Below, one piece after another: positions 9,464 to 17,702 of a stretch of DNA of 38,776 bases. Within the stretch, counting starts at the first letter, position 1; each line of letters starts with the position of its first letter. The stretch is from Acidobacteriota bacterium (GTDB lineage Bacteria > Acidobacteriota > Vicinamibacteria > Marinacidobacterales > Marinacidobacteraceae). The notes beneath the pieces are model-generated. The model did no database searches. It worked only from the letters and a program-made list of their open reading frames with translations, and was not told where the DNA came from. The translations under genes were made by a program, and so were the position numbers. The stretch spans positions 1-38,776 of the forward strand of contig JAJDVI010000103.1 of the NCBI GenBank assembly GCA_022826195.1, in the 5' to 3' direction.

Positions 9464-9486
9464 GTGTAGCTACAATAGGGCTACAC
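9464..9486 (+). promoter_or_regulatory. Overlapping palindromes: operator/promoter of the RelB-YafQ operon
   Basis: GTGTAGC (9464-9470) and GCTACAC (9480-9486) form a perfect 7-bp inverted repeat with a 9-base spacer. The left half also lies in the palindrome TGTAGCTACA (9465-9474). TACAAT (9471-9476) inside it resembles a -10 box, 17 bases upstream of the antitoxin ATG. Binding here by the RHH antitoxin or toxin-antitoxin complex would block the promoter; this is inferred from how the family works. Confidence 0.65.
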
Positions 9487-9493
9487 CTGCCCT

Positions 9494-9775
9494 ATGAGAG
9501 CCGATTCCGTCGTCCGCGCCCGCCTCGATCGCGACACCAAGGACCGCGCGGCGGAAGCGCTTCGGGAAATGGGCCTCTCCGTATCGGAGGCGATTCGCCT
9601 GCTGCTCCGCCGGGTAGCGGAGGAAAAGCGGCTGCCGTTCGCCGTCCAGGTCCCGAACGCCGCTACGGTCAGAGCGATGAACGAATTGAACGAAGGGCGC
9701 GGCCAGCGCTTCGAAAATGTGGAGGAACTCTTTCAGGATCTCGAGAACGAGCACCCTGTGGACAAAGTGACGTGA
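9494..9775 (+). CDS. RelB/DinJ-family antitoxin
   Basis: This 93-residue antitoxin has an N-terminal ribbon-helix-helix of the DinJ type (VVRARLDRDTKDRAAEAL, then LSVSEAIRLLLRRV). It should bind DNA as a dimer. The C-terminal tail (residues about 50-93) is the part that wraps the toxin in DinJ-YafQ. It precedes a YafQ-like toxin gene by 10 bases. The operon is preceded by overlapping palindromes at 9464-9486, the likely autoregulation site. Confidence 0.88.
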   Translation: MRADSVVRARLDRDTKDRAAEALREMGLSVSEAIRLLLRRVAEEKRLPFAVQVPNAATVRAMNELNEGRGQRFENVEELFQDLENEHPVDKVT

Positions 9776-9785
9776 GCGTTGGCGG

Positions 9786-10055
9786 GTGCTGACACCGGTC
9801 CGATCCACCCAGTTTCGACGCGACCTGAAGAGGCTCGGCCGGCAGGGCAACAACCTCGCCAAACTGCGCGGCTTGCTCGAGCAGTTGGTCCGCGAGGAGC
9901 CGCTTGCCGCGCGGCACCGGGACCACGCCCTCCGGGGTCCATGGAACGGCTATCGGGAGGCGCACATCGAGGGAGACTGGCTGGTGATCTACCGCGTTCA
10001 AGGACAGGATCTGCAGTTGGCCCGTACGGGATCGCACTCCGAGCTGTTTGAGTAG
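9786..10055 (+). CDS. YafQ-family mRNA endonuclease toxin
   Basis: This 89-residue RelE-superfamily toxin is expected to cut mRNA on the ribosome. All key residues of E. coli YafQ are present at a constant offset of three: H47, H60, D64, W65, H84 and F88 (E. coli H50, H63, D67, W68, H87, F91). The toxin therefore looks intact. The GTG at 9786 is taken as start because MLTPVRSTQFRRDLKRL matches the family N terminus. It lies 10 bases after the antitoxin stop and is probably made from the same message. It converges on trkH with 39 bases between. Confidence 0.9.
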   Translation: MLTPVRSTQFRRDLKRLGRQGNNLAKLRGLLEQLVREEPLAARHRDHALRGPWNGYREAHIEGDWLVIYRVQGQDLQLARTGSHSELFE

Positions 10056-10094
10056 CCGGGTGAACGGAGGCCTCGCCCCCGGACCGGCACACCC

Positions 10095-11636
10095 TCAGAA
10101 AAGCGCCTGGCGGACGCGCCGGCGAGCGGAGCGGATCGGGCTCAGGAGAAGAACCGCCACGGTGACGATCTCGAGCCTTCCGGCGATCATCAGCGCCGCG
10201 AGGATGAGCTTCGCCGCGTCGGGGAGGTGTGCGTAGCTGGCCGCCGGCCCCACGGCCCCGAGCCCGGGCCCCACGTTCGTCACCGCGGCGGCGGCGGCGC
10301 TGAAGGCGGTCAGCAGGTCCACGCCCATCGCCGCGATGGCCAGCGCCCCGGCGACGGCGCAGAAGACGAACAGGAGCACGACCTCCCCGATGGTCGAACT
10401 CAGCGAGAGGGCGACCGGGCGGCGTCCGATGTGGACCCGCAGTTCCGTGTGGGGCTGGGTCGCCACCCGCAGCGCGAGCGGCACCTTCCGGAACAGGATC
10501 ACCCAGCGCAGGATCTTGATCGAGCCCGCCGTCGAGCCGGCGCAGCCGCCCGCGAACATGAGGATGAGCACGAGCATCCTCGAGAAGTCCGACCACTGGT
10601 TGTAGTCCACGACGGCGTAGCCGGTCGTGGTGATCACCGCGATTGCCGTGAACGCCGCCTGGCGCAGGCCGTCCATCGATCCCTGGCCCATCAGGTAGAG
10701 GCTGAGGAACAGCAATCCGGTGCTGACCGCCACCACTCCGATGTAGAGGCGCAGCTCCGGATCCGAGAAGTAGCTGGCGGCCGGCGCGGCGCTCACCCGC
10801 TTCCACGAACCGCCCCGGAGACGCCTCCAGAGCCGCTTGACGCCGGCGACGATGCGCTTCACCTCGTAGATGTGGATGGCGAAGCGCATGCCGCCGATCA
10901 CCATGAAGGCGATGATCACCCACTGGACCGCGGGGTCGAACGCTCCGACGCTCGCGTTCCGGGTGGAGAAACCGCCGGTGGCCAGGGTGGTGAACGCGTG
11001 GCAGACCGCATCGAACGCGGGGACGTCGAGAAGGACCAGGATCCCGATGAGGATCGCGGTGAGGACCGACCCCACGATGACGGTGTCCCGCGCCGTCTCG
11101 CTGATCTTGGGTTCGGTCTTTTCGGCGGTGGGGCCGGGGGCCTCGGCGGACAGCACGTCCACCCCCCACTGGCGGCGGCCGAGCAGCCAGACGAAGATGA
11201 TGATGATCCCGAGTCCGCCGAGCCACTGGGTCATCGCGCGCCAGAGCAGCAGCGAACGCGGCAGCCATTCCACCTCCGGGAAGATGGTGGCCCCGGTGGT
11301 CGAGAACCCCGAGGCCGACTCGAAGAGGCCGTTCACCGCGAAGCCGAACCCGAATTCCGCGACGTAGGGCAGCGCCCCGAACACGGTGCACAGGCACCAG
11401 GCCAGCACCACGAAGCGATAGGCGCGGCTGCCGTCGGTGGACGAACCGGACCTGTCCATCAGCGGCGCGAAACGGCGGCTGAGGGCGCCGACCCCGAGCC
11501 CCAGCGCGGCGGGTGCCGCGAAGGCCAGCCAGGCGGGCTCGCCGTGGGCCAGCGCCACCCCCAGGGGAATGAGCAGCGCCAGACCGAGCGCCTCCGCCAG
11601 CCGGCCGAGCAACGCGATCGTTTCGGCGCGGGTCAT
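10095..11636 (-). CDS. trkH: Trk potassium uptake channel subunit TrkH
   Basis: This 513-residue integral membrane protein moves K+ (or Na+) with the NAD-binding regulator TrkA. It has the four pore repeats expected of the Trk/Ktr superfamily: SASGFSTTGAT near residue 108, FTTLATGGFS near 220, VITTTGYAVVD near 335 and AVTNVGPGLGAVGP near 460. Each carries the selectivity-filter glycine. The first filter sits after two to three membrane helices. It follows trkA by 42 bases on the same strand, forming a trkA-trkH operon. The length fits TrkH rather than the shorter KtrB. Confidence 0.93.
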   Translation of the reverse strand: MTRAETIALLGRLAEALGLALLIPLGVALAHGEPAWLAFAAPAALGLGVGALSRRFAPLMDRSGSSTDGSRAYRFVVLAWCLCTVFGALPYVAEFGFGFAVNGLFESASGFSTTGATIFPEVEWLPRSLLLWRAMTQWLGGLGIIIIFVWLLGRRQWGVDVLSAEAPGPTAEKTEPKISETARDTVIVGSVLTAILIGILVLLDVPAFDAVCHAFTTLATGGFSTRNASVGAFDPAVQWVIIAFMVIGGMRFAIHIYEVKRIVAGVKRLWRRLRGGSWKRVSAAPAASYFSDPELRLYIGVVAVSTGLLFLSLYLMGQGSMDGLRQAAFTAIAVITTTGYAVVDYNQWSDFSRMLVLILMFAGGCAGSTAGSIKILRWVILFRKVPLALRVATQPHTELRVHIGRRPVALSLSSTIGEVVLLFVFCAVAGALAIAAMGVDLLTAFSAAAAAVTNVGPGLGAVGPAASYAHLPDAAKLILAALMIAGRLEIVTVAVLLLSPIRSARRRVRQALF

Positions 11637-11678
11637 GTCAGTCGGAGGTGCGGTCGGGACCGTTCGCTGCGCAGCGGC

Positions 11679-13052
11679 TCAGTTGCGGCGGCCGAACAGC
11701 TCTTCGAGTTCCGAGAGCAGCGAATCGGGCTCGCCGGACTTTCCCTCCGCGTGCTGGCTCATGAAGAGCGCCACGCGGTCGCCGGCGACGAATTCGGTGT
11801 CGCCGTTCGGCACGAAGGGCGCCGAGCGCGCCCGGACCACCTCGCCGATGATGCAGGTGTGAGGGAGTCCCAGCTTGCGGAGCGGCGCCCGGGTGGCCGG
11901 ACTCCCCTGCGCCACCTCGATCTCGACGAGTTCCCCGCCGCCCTCCACGAAGTCGAGACGGACCATCGCGCGGGTGTGCAGGAGCTTCATGAGGGCCCCG
12001 GCGGAGACCTCTCCGGGAGAGATCGGATGGTCCACCCCGAGGTCCTGCATAGCCTCGTGCAGATCGTCCCGGTTGTGGAGGGCCACGGTCCGCTGGGCGC
12101 CCAGCTTCTTCGCCAGGTGCGCGGCCATCAGGTTCACCTCGTCAGCGTCGGTGGCGGCCACGAAGAAGTCCGCGCCGCCGACGCCCGCCTCCTGCAGGAT
12201 GTCCTCGTCCGTCGCGTCGCCCACGATCGTGTGGGCCGCCAGCGGGAATCCGGACGCCGGATGCCGGCGGATGGCGGTGAGGTCCACCTGCTCGTCGAGC
12301 AGCAGTTCACCGAGGCGGTGGCCGACCTGCCCCAGCCCGGCGATCACCACCCGCCGCGCCGGGCGCTGGTCCACGCCGATCGCCTTCAGATAGTTCCGCG
12401 CCTCGGAGGCGGGACCGACCGCGAAGATCTCGTCGCCCTCGTGGACCCGGGTGCGGCCGCGGGGGATCTCGAGATGTCCCTCGCCGCTGCGGAGGATCCC
12501 GGTCAGCATCCAGCCGCGCGGGGCGGTGTCGATCTCTTCGAGCGGCCGGTCGAAGACCGTCGGGTCCGTAGGGGTCGCGCGCAGGAGCACCAGCACCCCC
12601 TCTCCGAACGAACGGACCGACCGCGCGCCCGGATAGCGGAGGATGCCGAGGATCTCCTCCGCGACCAGTTCCTCCGGGAAGATCGTCTCGATGATCTGTT
12701 GGCGGCCGCCCTCGGCGAGCAGCGGATTCTCCCGGTGTCGCTGGTCGCTCAGGCGGACCACGGCCCGCTTCACCCCGATCGCCGGATCGGTGGCGGTGAG
12801 GGCGGCGAGCAGGTTCGTCGCGTCGTAGTTGGTCAGCGCGAACAGCACGTCGGCGCCGGAGCAGTGCTGCGTCAGGATGGCCGGGACCCGGGCGTCACCC
12901 TCCGCGATCCCGATGTCGTACTTCCGCTGCAAGTGGATCCGGGTTTCGGAGTCCCGTTCCACGAGGGTGATGTCGTGGTGTTCGGGAAGCCCGCTCAACT
13001 GGCGGATGAGGTGCTCCCCCATCCGGCCCGCACCCAAAACTACAAGACGCAT
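11679..13052 (-). CDS. trkA: Trk system potassium uptake regulator TrkA
   Basis: This 457-residue cytoplasmic gating subunit of the Trk channel has two RCK units in tandem. The first Rossmann domain begins MRLVVLGAGRMGEHL with a GxGxxG motif at residues 8-13. A TrkA-C domain covers about 140-220, and a second Rossmann domain starts at VVIAGLGQVGHRL near 232, with another TrkA-C domain at the end. NAD(H) or ATP binding is expected from the family. The gene is first in the operon with trkH. Its start faces the HypE-like gene across 56 bases holding a perfect inverted repeat. Confidence 0.94.
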   Translation of the reverse strand: MRLVVLGAGRMGEHLIRQLSGLPEHHDITLVERDSETRIHLQRKYDIGIAEGDARVPAILTQHCSGADVLFALTNYDATNLLAALTATDPAIGVKRAVVRLSDQRHRENPLLAEGGRQQIIETIFPEELVAEEILGILRYPGARSVRSFGEGVLVLLRATPTDPTVFDRPLEEIDTAPRGWMLTGILRSGEGHLEIPRGRTRVHEGDEIFAVGPASEARNYLKAIGVDQRPARRVVIAGLGQVGHRLGELLLDEQVDLTAIRRHPASGFPLAAHTIVGDATDEDILQEAGVGGADFFVAATDADEVNLMAAHLAKKLGAQRTVALHNRDDLHEAMQDLGVDHPISPGEVSAGALMKLLHTRAMVRLDFVEGGGELVEIEVAQGSPATRAPLRKLGLPHTCIIGEVVRARSAPFVPNGDTEFVAGDRVALFMSQHAEGKSGEPDSLLSELEELFGRRN

Positions 13053-13058
13053 GAGGGG

Positions 13059-13077
13059 AACCTCGTTTGCCGAGGTT
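13059..13077. promoter_or_regulatory. Inverted repeat between divergent trkA and the HypE-like gene
   Basis: AACCTCG (13059-13065) and CGAGGTT (13071-13077) form a perfect 7-bp inverted repeat with the spacer TTTGC. It begins 6 bases upstream of the trkA ATG and 31 bases upstream of the opposite ATG. It may be an operator acting on both genes, or a hairpin in the trkA leader. Confidence 0.45.
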
Positions 13078-13096
13078 GACCCGGCGCGGGGGAAAC

Positions 13097-13102
13097 TACC
13101 CT
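13097..13102 (+). promoter_or_regulatory. TACCCT -10-like box close to the HypE-like gene start
   Basis: TACCCT lies 6 bases upstream of the ATG at 13109, matching the spacing of the TAGAAT boxes of other genes here. The sequence is a weaker match to a -10 hexamer than most of them. It supports the ATG at 13109 over the upstream frame extension. Confidence 0.35.
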
Positions 13103-13108
13103 AACGGG

Positions 13109-14119
13109 ATGCCCGAGAAAAGGCTCCCCGAGGGAAAGATCCCGCCCCGCGTGCTGCGGGAACTGCTGGAGCGGCTTGGAGAGGGGGCCGGACTCGAAGT
13201 CGGGCCCGCGCTGGGGGAAGACGCCGCGGTGGCCACGGCCGGGAGCGAACCGCGCCTCGTCCTGGCGGCCGACCCGATCACCTTCCCGACCGCCGATCCC
13301 GGCTGGCACGCCGCGGTCGTGAACGCCAACGACGTGGCCGCCACCGGCGGCGAGTGCCGCTTCTTCCTTGCCCAGGTGCTTTTGCCCCCCGGGACCACCG
13401 AGGCTCGGATCGCCGAGATCGCGGACGGCCTCCGGCGGGGCTGCGAGGAGGTGGGGGCGGTTCCCGCCGGCGGACACACGGAGATCACCGCGGCGGTCGG
13501 GCGCGAGGTGATCGCGGGAACCATGGTGGGCGTCGCCACCGCCGAGCGCGTCAAGGCGACGGGAGGCGCCCGCGAGGGCGACATGCTGGTCGTCACCAAG
13601 GGCGTCGCGATCGAGGCGACCGCCATCGTGGCCGCCGAGCGGGAAGACGAGGTCCGCCGGGTGTTCGGGGAGGAGTTCCAGCGCCGCGCCGCCGCCTTCC
13701 TCACGGACCCCGGGATCAGCGTGGTCGAGGAGGCGCGGATCGCCGCCGGCATGCTCGAGGTGCATGCGATGCACGACGTCACGGAGGGCGGGATTGCGAC
13801 CGCCGTCCGCGAGATGGCCGACGCCGCGGGACTCGGCGCCATCCTCGCGGAGGCCGAAGTCCCCCGGTTCTACGAATCCAAACGCCTGATGACCCACTTC
13901 GGCCTCGACATCCTGGGGGCGATCGGCTCGGGCGCCCTGCTCATCGCCTGCGCGGAGCCGGAGACCGGGGAACTGCTGGATCGGCTCCAGGGGGCGGGGA
14001 CCCCCGGCCACGTCATCGGGCGTTTCCTCCGCCGCTCGTCCGGCATACAGCTCGCGCGAGGCTCGGTACGCCGGGATCTGCCGGTGTTCGACGCGGACGA
14101 GCTGACCCGGCTCGCCTGA
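13109..14119 (+). CDS. HypE-like AIR-synthase-fold ATP-binding protein (orphan)
   Basis: This 336-residue protein has the two-domain PurM/HypE/ThiL fold. Markers are GPALGEDAAV (acidic metal/ATP site), NANDVAATGG near residue 73, PAGGHTEI near 123 and HDVTEGGIATAVREMA near 222, which closely follows the HypE style HDPTRGG. Members hydrolyse ATP to activate carboxyl or phosphate groups. HypE makes the cyanide ligand of NiFe hydrogenase, but no hydrogenase or other hyp gene is in the window. The C-terminal cysteine HypE needs for thiocyanate chemistry is also absent: the protein ends DADELTRLA. It is therefore more likely a HypE-related enzyme of unknown substrate. The ATG at 13109 is supported by a TACCCT box. 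Confidence 0.82.
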   Translation: MPEKRLPEGKIPPRVLRELLERLGEGAGLEVGPALGEDAAVATAGSEPRLVLAADPITFPTADPGWHAAVVNANDVAATGGECRFFLAQVLLPPGTTEARIAEIADGLRRGCEEVGAVPAGGHTEITAAVGREVIAGTMVGVATAERVKATGGAREGDMLVVTKGVAIEATAIVAAEREDEVRRVFGEEFQRRAAAFLTDPGISVVEEARIAAGMLEVHAMHDVTEGGIATAVREMADAAGLGAILAEAEVPRFYESKRLMTHFGLDILGAIGSGALLIACAEPETGELLDRLQGAGTPGHVIGRFLRRSSGIQLARGSVRRDLPVFDADELTRLA

Positions 14120-14152
14120 ACGAGGAGCGGGCCCGAGCGGATTCGGCGCGCC

Positions 14153-14158
14153 TAGAAT
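14153..14158 (+). promoter_or_regulatory. TAGAAT -10-like box close to a lipoprotein start
   Basis: TAGAAT is followed by 7 bases and then the ATG at 14166. A nearer ATG at 14157 overlaps the box itself, so the later ATG is the more credible start. No Shine-Dalgarno sequence is present. Confidence 0.5.
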
Positions 14159-14165
14159 GCACCCG

Positions 14166-14618
14166 ATGCCGCGTCCCCGCGCCCGCCGCGCCAACGCGTC
14201 CGGGCTGCTGCTTGCCGGGCTGCTGACCCTGGGATGCAACACCGGAGCGACCCCGGGGGCCCTCCCGGCTCCCGATTTTCAGGCGCCGCTGAACACTTCG
14301 TTCCCGCTGCGGGCCGGCGATGTCGGGTATGTCCAGGGCCAGACCGACTACCTCTATATCAGCGTGCAGTCGCTGGGCGCGGACAACCGTTGTCCCCCGG
14401 AATCCTCCTGCGAGGAACCGGGATTCCTGGTGGTCTTCCTCGAACTCGAGACGTCGGAGTCCCAGGGAGCCGTCCGGATGCAGGTCCCGCCCAGCGGGCA
14501 CGCCGTCGCCACCTTCCAGGGTTTCGAGATCCGCATCCTGGGGGCGGCGCCTCCCGGTCAGGCGACCCGCATCCCGACGACCGAGTACGTCTTCCTGATC
14601 ACCGTCTCGCTGCGCTGA
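14166..14618 (+). CDS. Small predicted lipoprotein, function unknown
   Basis: This 150-residue protein has an arginine-rich N terminus, a hydrophobic stretch and a lipobox LTLGC that places the lipidated cysteine at C24. The mature part is about 127 residues, probably beta-rich, and contains a CPPESSCEEPG segment with two cysteines that could form a disulfide. I recognise no family. It lies just downstream of the HypE-like gene and about 105 bases upstream of an NHL lipoprotein that has its own promoter-like box. Confidence 0.7.
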   Translation: MPRPRARRANASGLLLAGLLTLGCNTGATPGALPAPDFQAPLNTSFPLRAGDVGYVQGQTDYLYISVQSLGADNRCPPESSCEEPGFLVVFLELETSESQGAVRMQVPPSGHAVATFQGFEIRILGAAPPGQATRIPTTEYVFLITVSLR

Positions 14619-14683
14619 GGGAGCGCCCGCCTCCGGGCCGGCGCCGCGCGATTCCTTCCCGCCGCCCGGCGGCGGCTCCCATC

Positions 14684-14689
14684 TAGAAT
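14684..14689 (+). promoter_or_regulatory. TAGAAT -10-like box of the NHL lipoprotein gene
   Basis: TAGAAT lies 34 bases upstream of the ATG at 14724. This gene also has a good Shine-Dalgarno sequence, GGAGG at 14714-14718, five bases before the ATG, so here the message should have a short leader. Confidence 0.5.
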
Positions 14690-14723
14690 TCACGCCCGCT
14701 CCATCCGAGAAACGGAGGCACCC

Positions 14724-15821
14724 ATGCGCCACTTCACGAACATCCTCAAGACCGCCGGCACCGGCATCGTCGGCGCCGGGTTTCTGATCGGCGCCTCCGC
14801 CTGCGGCGGGGGCGAAATGGAAGAACCGGCCGAGCCGCAAGCGATGGTCTCCGAGAACGACGACTTCCCGAATCCGTTCTCCGCCGAAGCGATGTGGGGC
14901 GATCTGCCCGGGGAACGGACCTGGGGCGCGGTGAGCGCGATCTATCCCGCCGCGGACGGCAACATCTGGGCGGCGGAGCGGTGCGGCGCGAACTTCTGCG
15001 GCGACCGGCCGGAGGTGGACACGGTCGTTCTCTTCAGTCCCGAGGGCGAGGCGCTGAAGAGCTTCGGGGCCGGCCTGATCGCCTGGCCGCACGGGATGTT
15101 CGTGGACCACGAGGGGAACGTCTGGGTGACGGACGCGAAGGGGTTCGTGCCCGACGAGCGGGTGCCCGAGGGGCTCGGCCACTTCGTGATCAAGTTCAGC
15201 CCCGACGGCGAAGTCCTGATGCGGCTCGGCGAGCCCGGCGTCGCGGGGACCGCCGACGGGCAGTTCAACATGCCCTCGGACGTCCTGGTCACGCCCGACG
15301 GAACCATCTTCGTGGCCGACGGCCACAACTCCGGAGGAAACAACCGGATCGTCAAGTTCTCGGCGGACGGCGAGTTCCTCATGAGTTTCGGGGAGACCGG
15401 GACCGGCCCCGGCCAGTTCCGCGATCCGCACGCGCTGGCGATGGACTCGATGGGCCGCCTCTTCGTGGGGGACCGCGGCAACAACCGGATCCAGCTCTTC
15501 GACCAGGAGGGCAACTTCATCGAGGAGTGGCTGCAGTTCGGCCGGCCGAGCGGCGTCTTCATCACCGCCGACGACACGATCTACGTGGCGGACTCCGAGT
15601 CCACCTCGGAGGCGAACCCGGGCTTCGGCCGGGGGATCCGGATCGGGAGCGCGGTGGACGGCACGGTCCAGTACTACCTGCCGGATGACGTGTCGGACCT
15701 CGAGCCCGGCGCCGAACCCGTGACCAGCGGCCCGGAGGGCATCGCGGTGGACTCCGAGGGCGGCGTCTACGGCGGCGAGGTCCGCCAGCAGATGGTCCGC
15801 AAGTTCACGCGGAGCGAATAG
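14724..15821 (+). CDS. NHL-repeat six-bladed propeller lipoprotein
   Basis: This 365-residue protein has lipobox IGASAC (lipidated C27) and an acidic linker, then a beta-propeller of NHL repeats. Repeat signatures include GQFNMPSDVLVTPDGTIFVAD, shortened later to GQFRDPHALAMDSMGRLFVGD and NNRIQLFDQEGNF. The set resembles the fold of peptidyl-alpha-hydroxyglycine alpha-amidating lyase, including DGHN and NRIVKF segments, but I cannot confirm the Zn-binding histidines. It probably sits at the outer face of a membrane. A strong ribosome site (GGAGG) decides the start. A paralogue lies two genes downstream. Ligand binding is as likely as catalysis. Confidence 0.82.
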   Translation: MRHFTNILKTAGTGIVGAGFLIGASACGGGEMEEPAEPQAMVSENDDFPNPFSAEAMWGDLPGERTWGAVSAIYPAADGNIWAAERCGANFCGDRPEVDTVVLFSPEGEALKSFGAGLIAWPHGMFVDHEGNVWVTDAKGFVPDERVPEGLGHFVIKFSPDGEVLMRLGEPGVAGTADGQFNMPSDVLVTPDGTIFVADGHNSGGNNRIVKFSADGEFLMSFGETGTGPGQFRDPHALAMDSMGRLFVGDRGNNRIQLFDQEGNFIEEWLQFGRPSGVFITADDTIYVADSESTSEANPGFGRGIRIGSAVDGTVQYYLPDDVSDLEPGAEPVTSGPEGIAVDSEGGVYGGEVRQQMVRKFTRSE

Positions 15822-15854
15822 CGGGAGCGGGGAGCCCCGGCCAGTCCTCCCGGC

Positions 15855-15892
15855 GGGGGCCTTCAGACCGGCGCCGCGGGCCGCAGGCCCCG
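15855..15892 (-). repeat. Degenerate two-hairpin intergenic repeat (reverse)
   Basis: In reverse orientation, CTTCAGACCGGC keeps one arm of hairpin B with a damaged partner. A linker and GGGCC-GCA-GGCCC follow as hairpin A (15876-15892). It lies between the NHL gene and the HAD gene. Confidence 0.5.
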
Positions 15893-15914
15893 GGGCGTCG
15901 CACCGCTGCTCACC

Positions 15915-16508
15915 ATGGTTGCCCGTCACCGCGTGACGACCACGGAGCCGGAGCGCACGCCCCTGACCGGCGTTGCCGCCGTCTCCTTCGACGTGGACGG
16001 CACCCTTTACTCCGACCGTTTTCTCCGGCCGCGCGTCGTTCTGGAAGGGATCCGGCGCGGCTTGCCACGCGACCTCCGCGCTCTCCGCAGCCGCCGCGAC
16101 CCCTCGTCGGAGGTCTCCGCACGGCTCGAGGCAGAGGCCCGGATCCTGATCCCGGTGATCCGGCGCCTCGGGCCGCGTCCCGGGGCCGCCGAGCTGCTGG
16201 GCCGCCTCCGGCCCCGCACTCTCATCGCCGTCTCGGACTTCGACCCCGAAGCCAGGCTCGAGGCCCTGGGCCTCCGCGGGTTCTTCGAACGGGTCTACGC
16301 GGCCGAGCGCACCGGCGCCCTGAAGCCCGATCCCCGGGTGTTCCACGCGGCGCTCGCGGACCTCGGGATCCCGGGAGCCGCGCTGCTCCACATCGGCAAC
16401 CGCGCGGACACGGACGGGCCCGCCGCCCGGGCCGCCGGCTGCCGCGCCCTCATCCTGGGTGAGGACTTCACCTCCTTCGGCGAACTCGGGAACCTCCTGG
16501 CCCCCTGA
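15915..16508 (+). CDS. HAD-superfamily hydrolase
   Basis: This 197-residue cytosolic phosphatase-like protein has motif I FDVDGTLY (nucleophile D26, acid/base D28), motif II VSDFD near residue 105, motif III lysine in LKPDPRVF near 138 and motif IV IGNRADTDGPAA near 160. The helical cap between motifs I and II suggests a C1-cap phosphatase of the phosphoglycolate phosphatase or haloacid dehalogenase type. Motif IV begins IGN instead of the common VGD; the metal-binding Asp role may fall on the later D. It is the only clearly cytoplasmic member among surrounding exported proteins. Substrate unknown. Confidence 0.85.
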   Translation: MVARHRVTTTEPERTPLTGVAAVSFDVDGTLYSDRFLRPRVVLEGIRRGLPRDLRALRSRRDPSSEVSARLEAEARILIPVIRRLGPRPGAAELLGRLRPRTLIAVSDFDPEARLEALGLRGFFERVYAAERTGALKPDPRVFHAALADLGIPGAALLHIGNRADTDGPAARAAGCRALILGEDFTSFGELGNLLAP

Positions 16509-16567
16509 CCTCCCCTCCCATCGCAGCGGAGAACCCGTCACAATGCGCCGGTGGTGGAGGTAGCCCC

Positions 16568-17698
16568 ATGAAGATCTCACCCCTTCTCCCCGCCGCCGGA
16601 CTCGCCCTCCTTTCCGCCTGCGGCGCCGCGGGCCCCGCGGGCACGACGGAATCCACTTCGGCGAGGCCCGCGGTCAAGGGCGGCGACGACCGGACCGGCG
16701 AGTACGACGCCGTCCCCGGCTGGTGGAAGCCGGCGCCGGACCACGAGGAGCCCTGGGGCTGGGGACAGGTTTCGGCGGTGGCGGTGGACACGCCGGACCG
16801 CATCATCGTCGGCATCTGGGGCGACCGGGACGCGGAGAACCGCGAGCGCGAGGGCAGCACCAACTACGTGGTCGCCGTGGACCGCAACGGCAACCTTACC
16901 GAGAACTGGTCACAGTGGGATTCGACGTTCAACAAGCCGCATCAGCTCTACATCAGCCCCTACGACCCCGAGCGCCATGTGTGGCTCGTGGAGCGCGGCG
17001 GCGGCAAGAACGTCAACATGCAGATCCTCAAGTTCTCGAACGACGGGAGCGAGCTGGCGATGCGGCTCGTCGATCCCGATCACCCCACGACCCGGGCCGA
17101 GGCGCGCGCCAACCCGAACCCGGGTCCCTTCGAGTACGGCGACCCTTCCGTGATGGCGTTCCTGCCGAACGGCGACTTCCTCGTCGGGGACGGCTACTGG
17201 CACTCGCGCATCATCAAGTACAGCGCCGAGGGCGAGTACCTGATGGAGTGGGGCGAGCTCGGGGACGGTCCGGGCCAGTTCGACCTCATCCACGGCCTCG
17301 CGGTGGACCGGAACCGCCGCGTCTACGTGGGCGACCGCACCAACAACCGCATCCAGATCTTTACCGAGGACGGCGAGTACCTCGACGAATGGCCCGACAT
17401 CTCCGACCCGGTGGGCGTCTTCGTCGACGAGAACGACGCGGTCTGGGTTATCTCGGCGGTGCTGAACCGCATCCTCAAATACACCACGGACGGCGAACTC
17501 CAGTACCACCTGGGCGCCTACGGCGGCACGCGCGGCGGCTTCCCGGGCGGTCTCTCGCGGCCGCACCAGATGGACGTGGACGAGGAGGGCAACCTCTACA
17601 TCGCGAGCTGGGACGGGGGCTGGATGGACAAGTTCATTCCCAGGCCGGATGCGGACCCGTCAAAGCTGGTGGGAAGAGGTCTCGTTCTGGAGGAATAG
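16568..17698 (+). CDS. NHL-repeat propeller lipoprotein, second copy
   Basis: This 376-residue protein has a short signal and lipobox LLSAC, giving lipidated C18. NHL-type blades follow: VSAVAVDTPDRIIVGIWGD, a blade around HQLYISPYDP, GQFDLIHGLAVDRNRRVYVGD, NNRIQIFTEDGEY, and a last blade with HQMDVDEEGNLYIASWDGG. GGAGG at 16556-16560 precedes the ATG with 7 bases between. It shares architecture with the NHL lipoprotein at 14724 but is clearly diverged. Its stop is 4 bases before the DUF1028 start, so the two are cotranscribed. Carrier, scaffold or lyase roles are all possible. Confidence 0.82.
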   Translation: MKISPLLPAAGLALLSACGAAGPAGTTESTSARPAVKGGDDRTGEYDAVPGWWKPAPDHEEPWGWGQVSAVAVDTPDRIIVGIWGDRDAENREREGSTNYVVAVDRNGNLTENWSQWDSTFNKPHQLYISPYDPERHVWLVERGGGKNVNMQILKFSNDGSELAMRLVDPDHPTTRAEARANPNPGPFEYGDPSVMAFLPNGDFLVGDGYWHSRIIKYSAEGEYLMEWGELGDGPGQFDLIHGLAVDRNRRVYVGDRTNNRIQIFTEDGEYLDEWPDISDPVGVFVDENDAVWVISAVLNRILKYTTDGELQYHLGAYGGTRGGFPGGLSRPHQMDVDEEGNLYIASWDGGWMDKFIPRPDADPSKLVGRGLVLEE

Positions 17699-17702
17699 CG
17701 GC

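Noticed and set aside
10227-13079. A 950-codon open frame on the plus strand across trkH and trkA
   Set aside because: It is antisense to two clearly recognisable Trk genes. Its translation is low-complexity, rich in Arg, His, Asp and Gly, and the frame stays open only because of high third-position GC.
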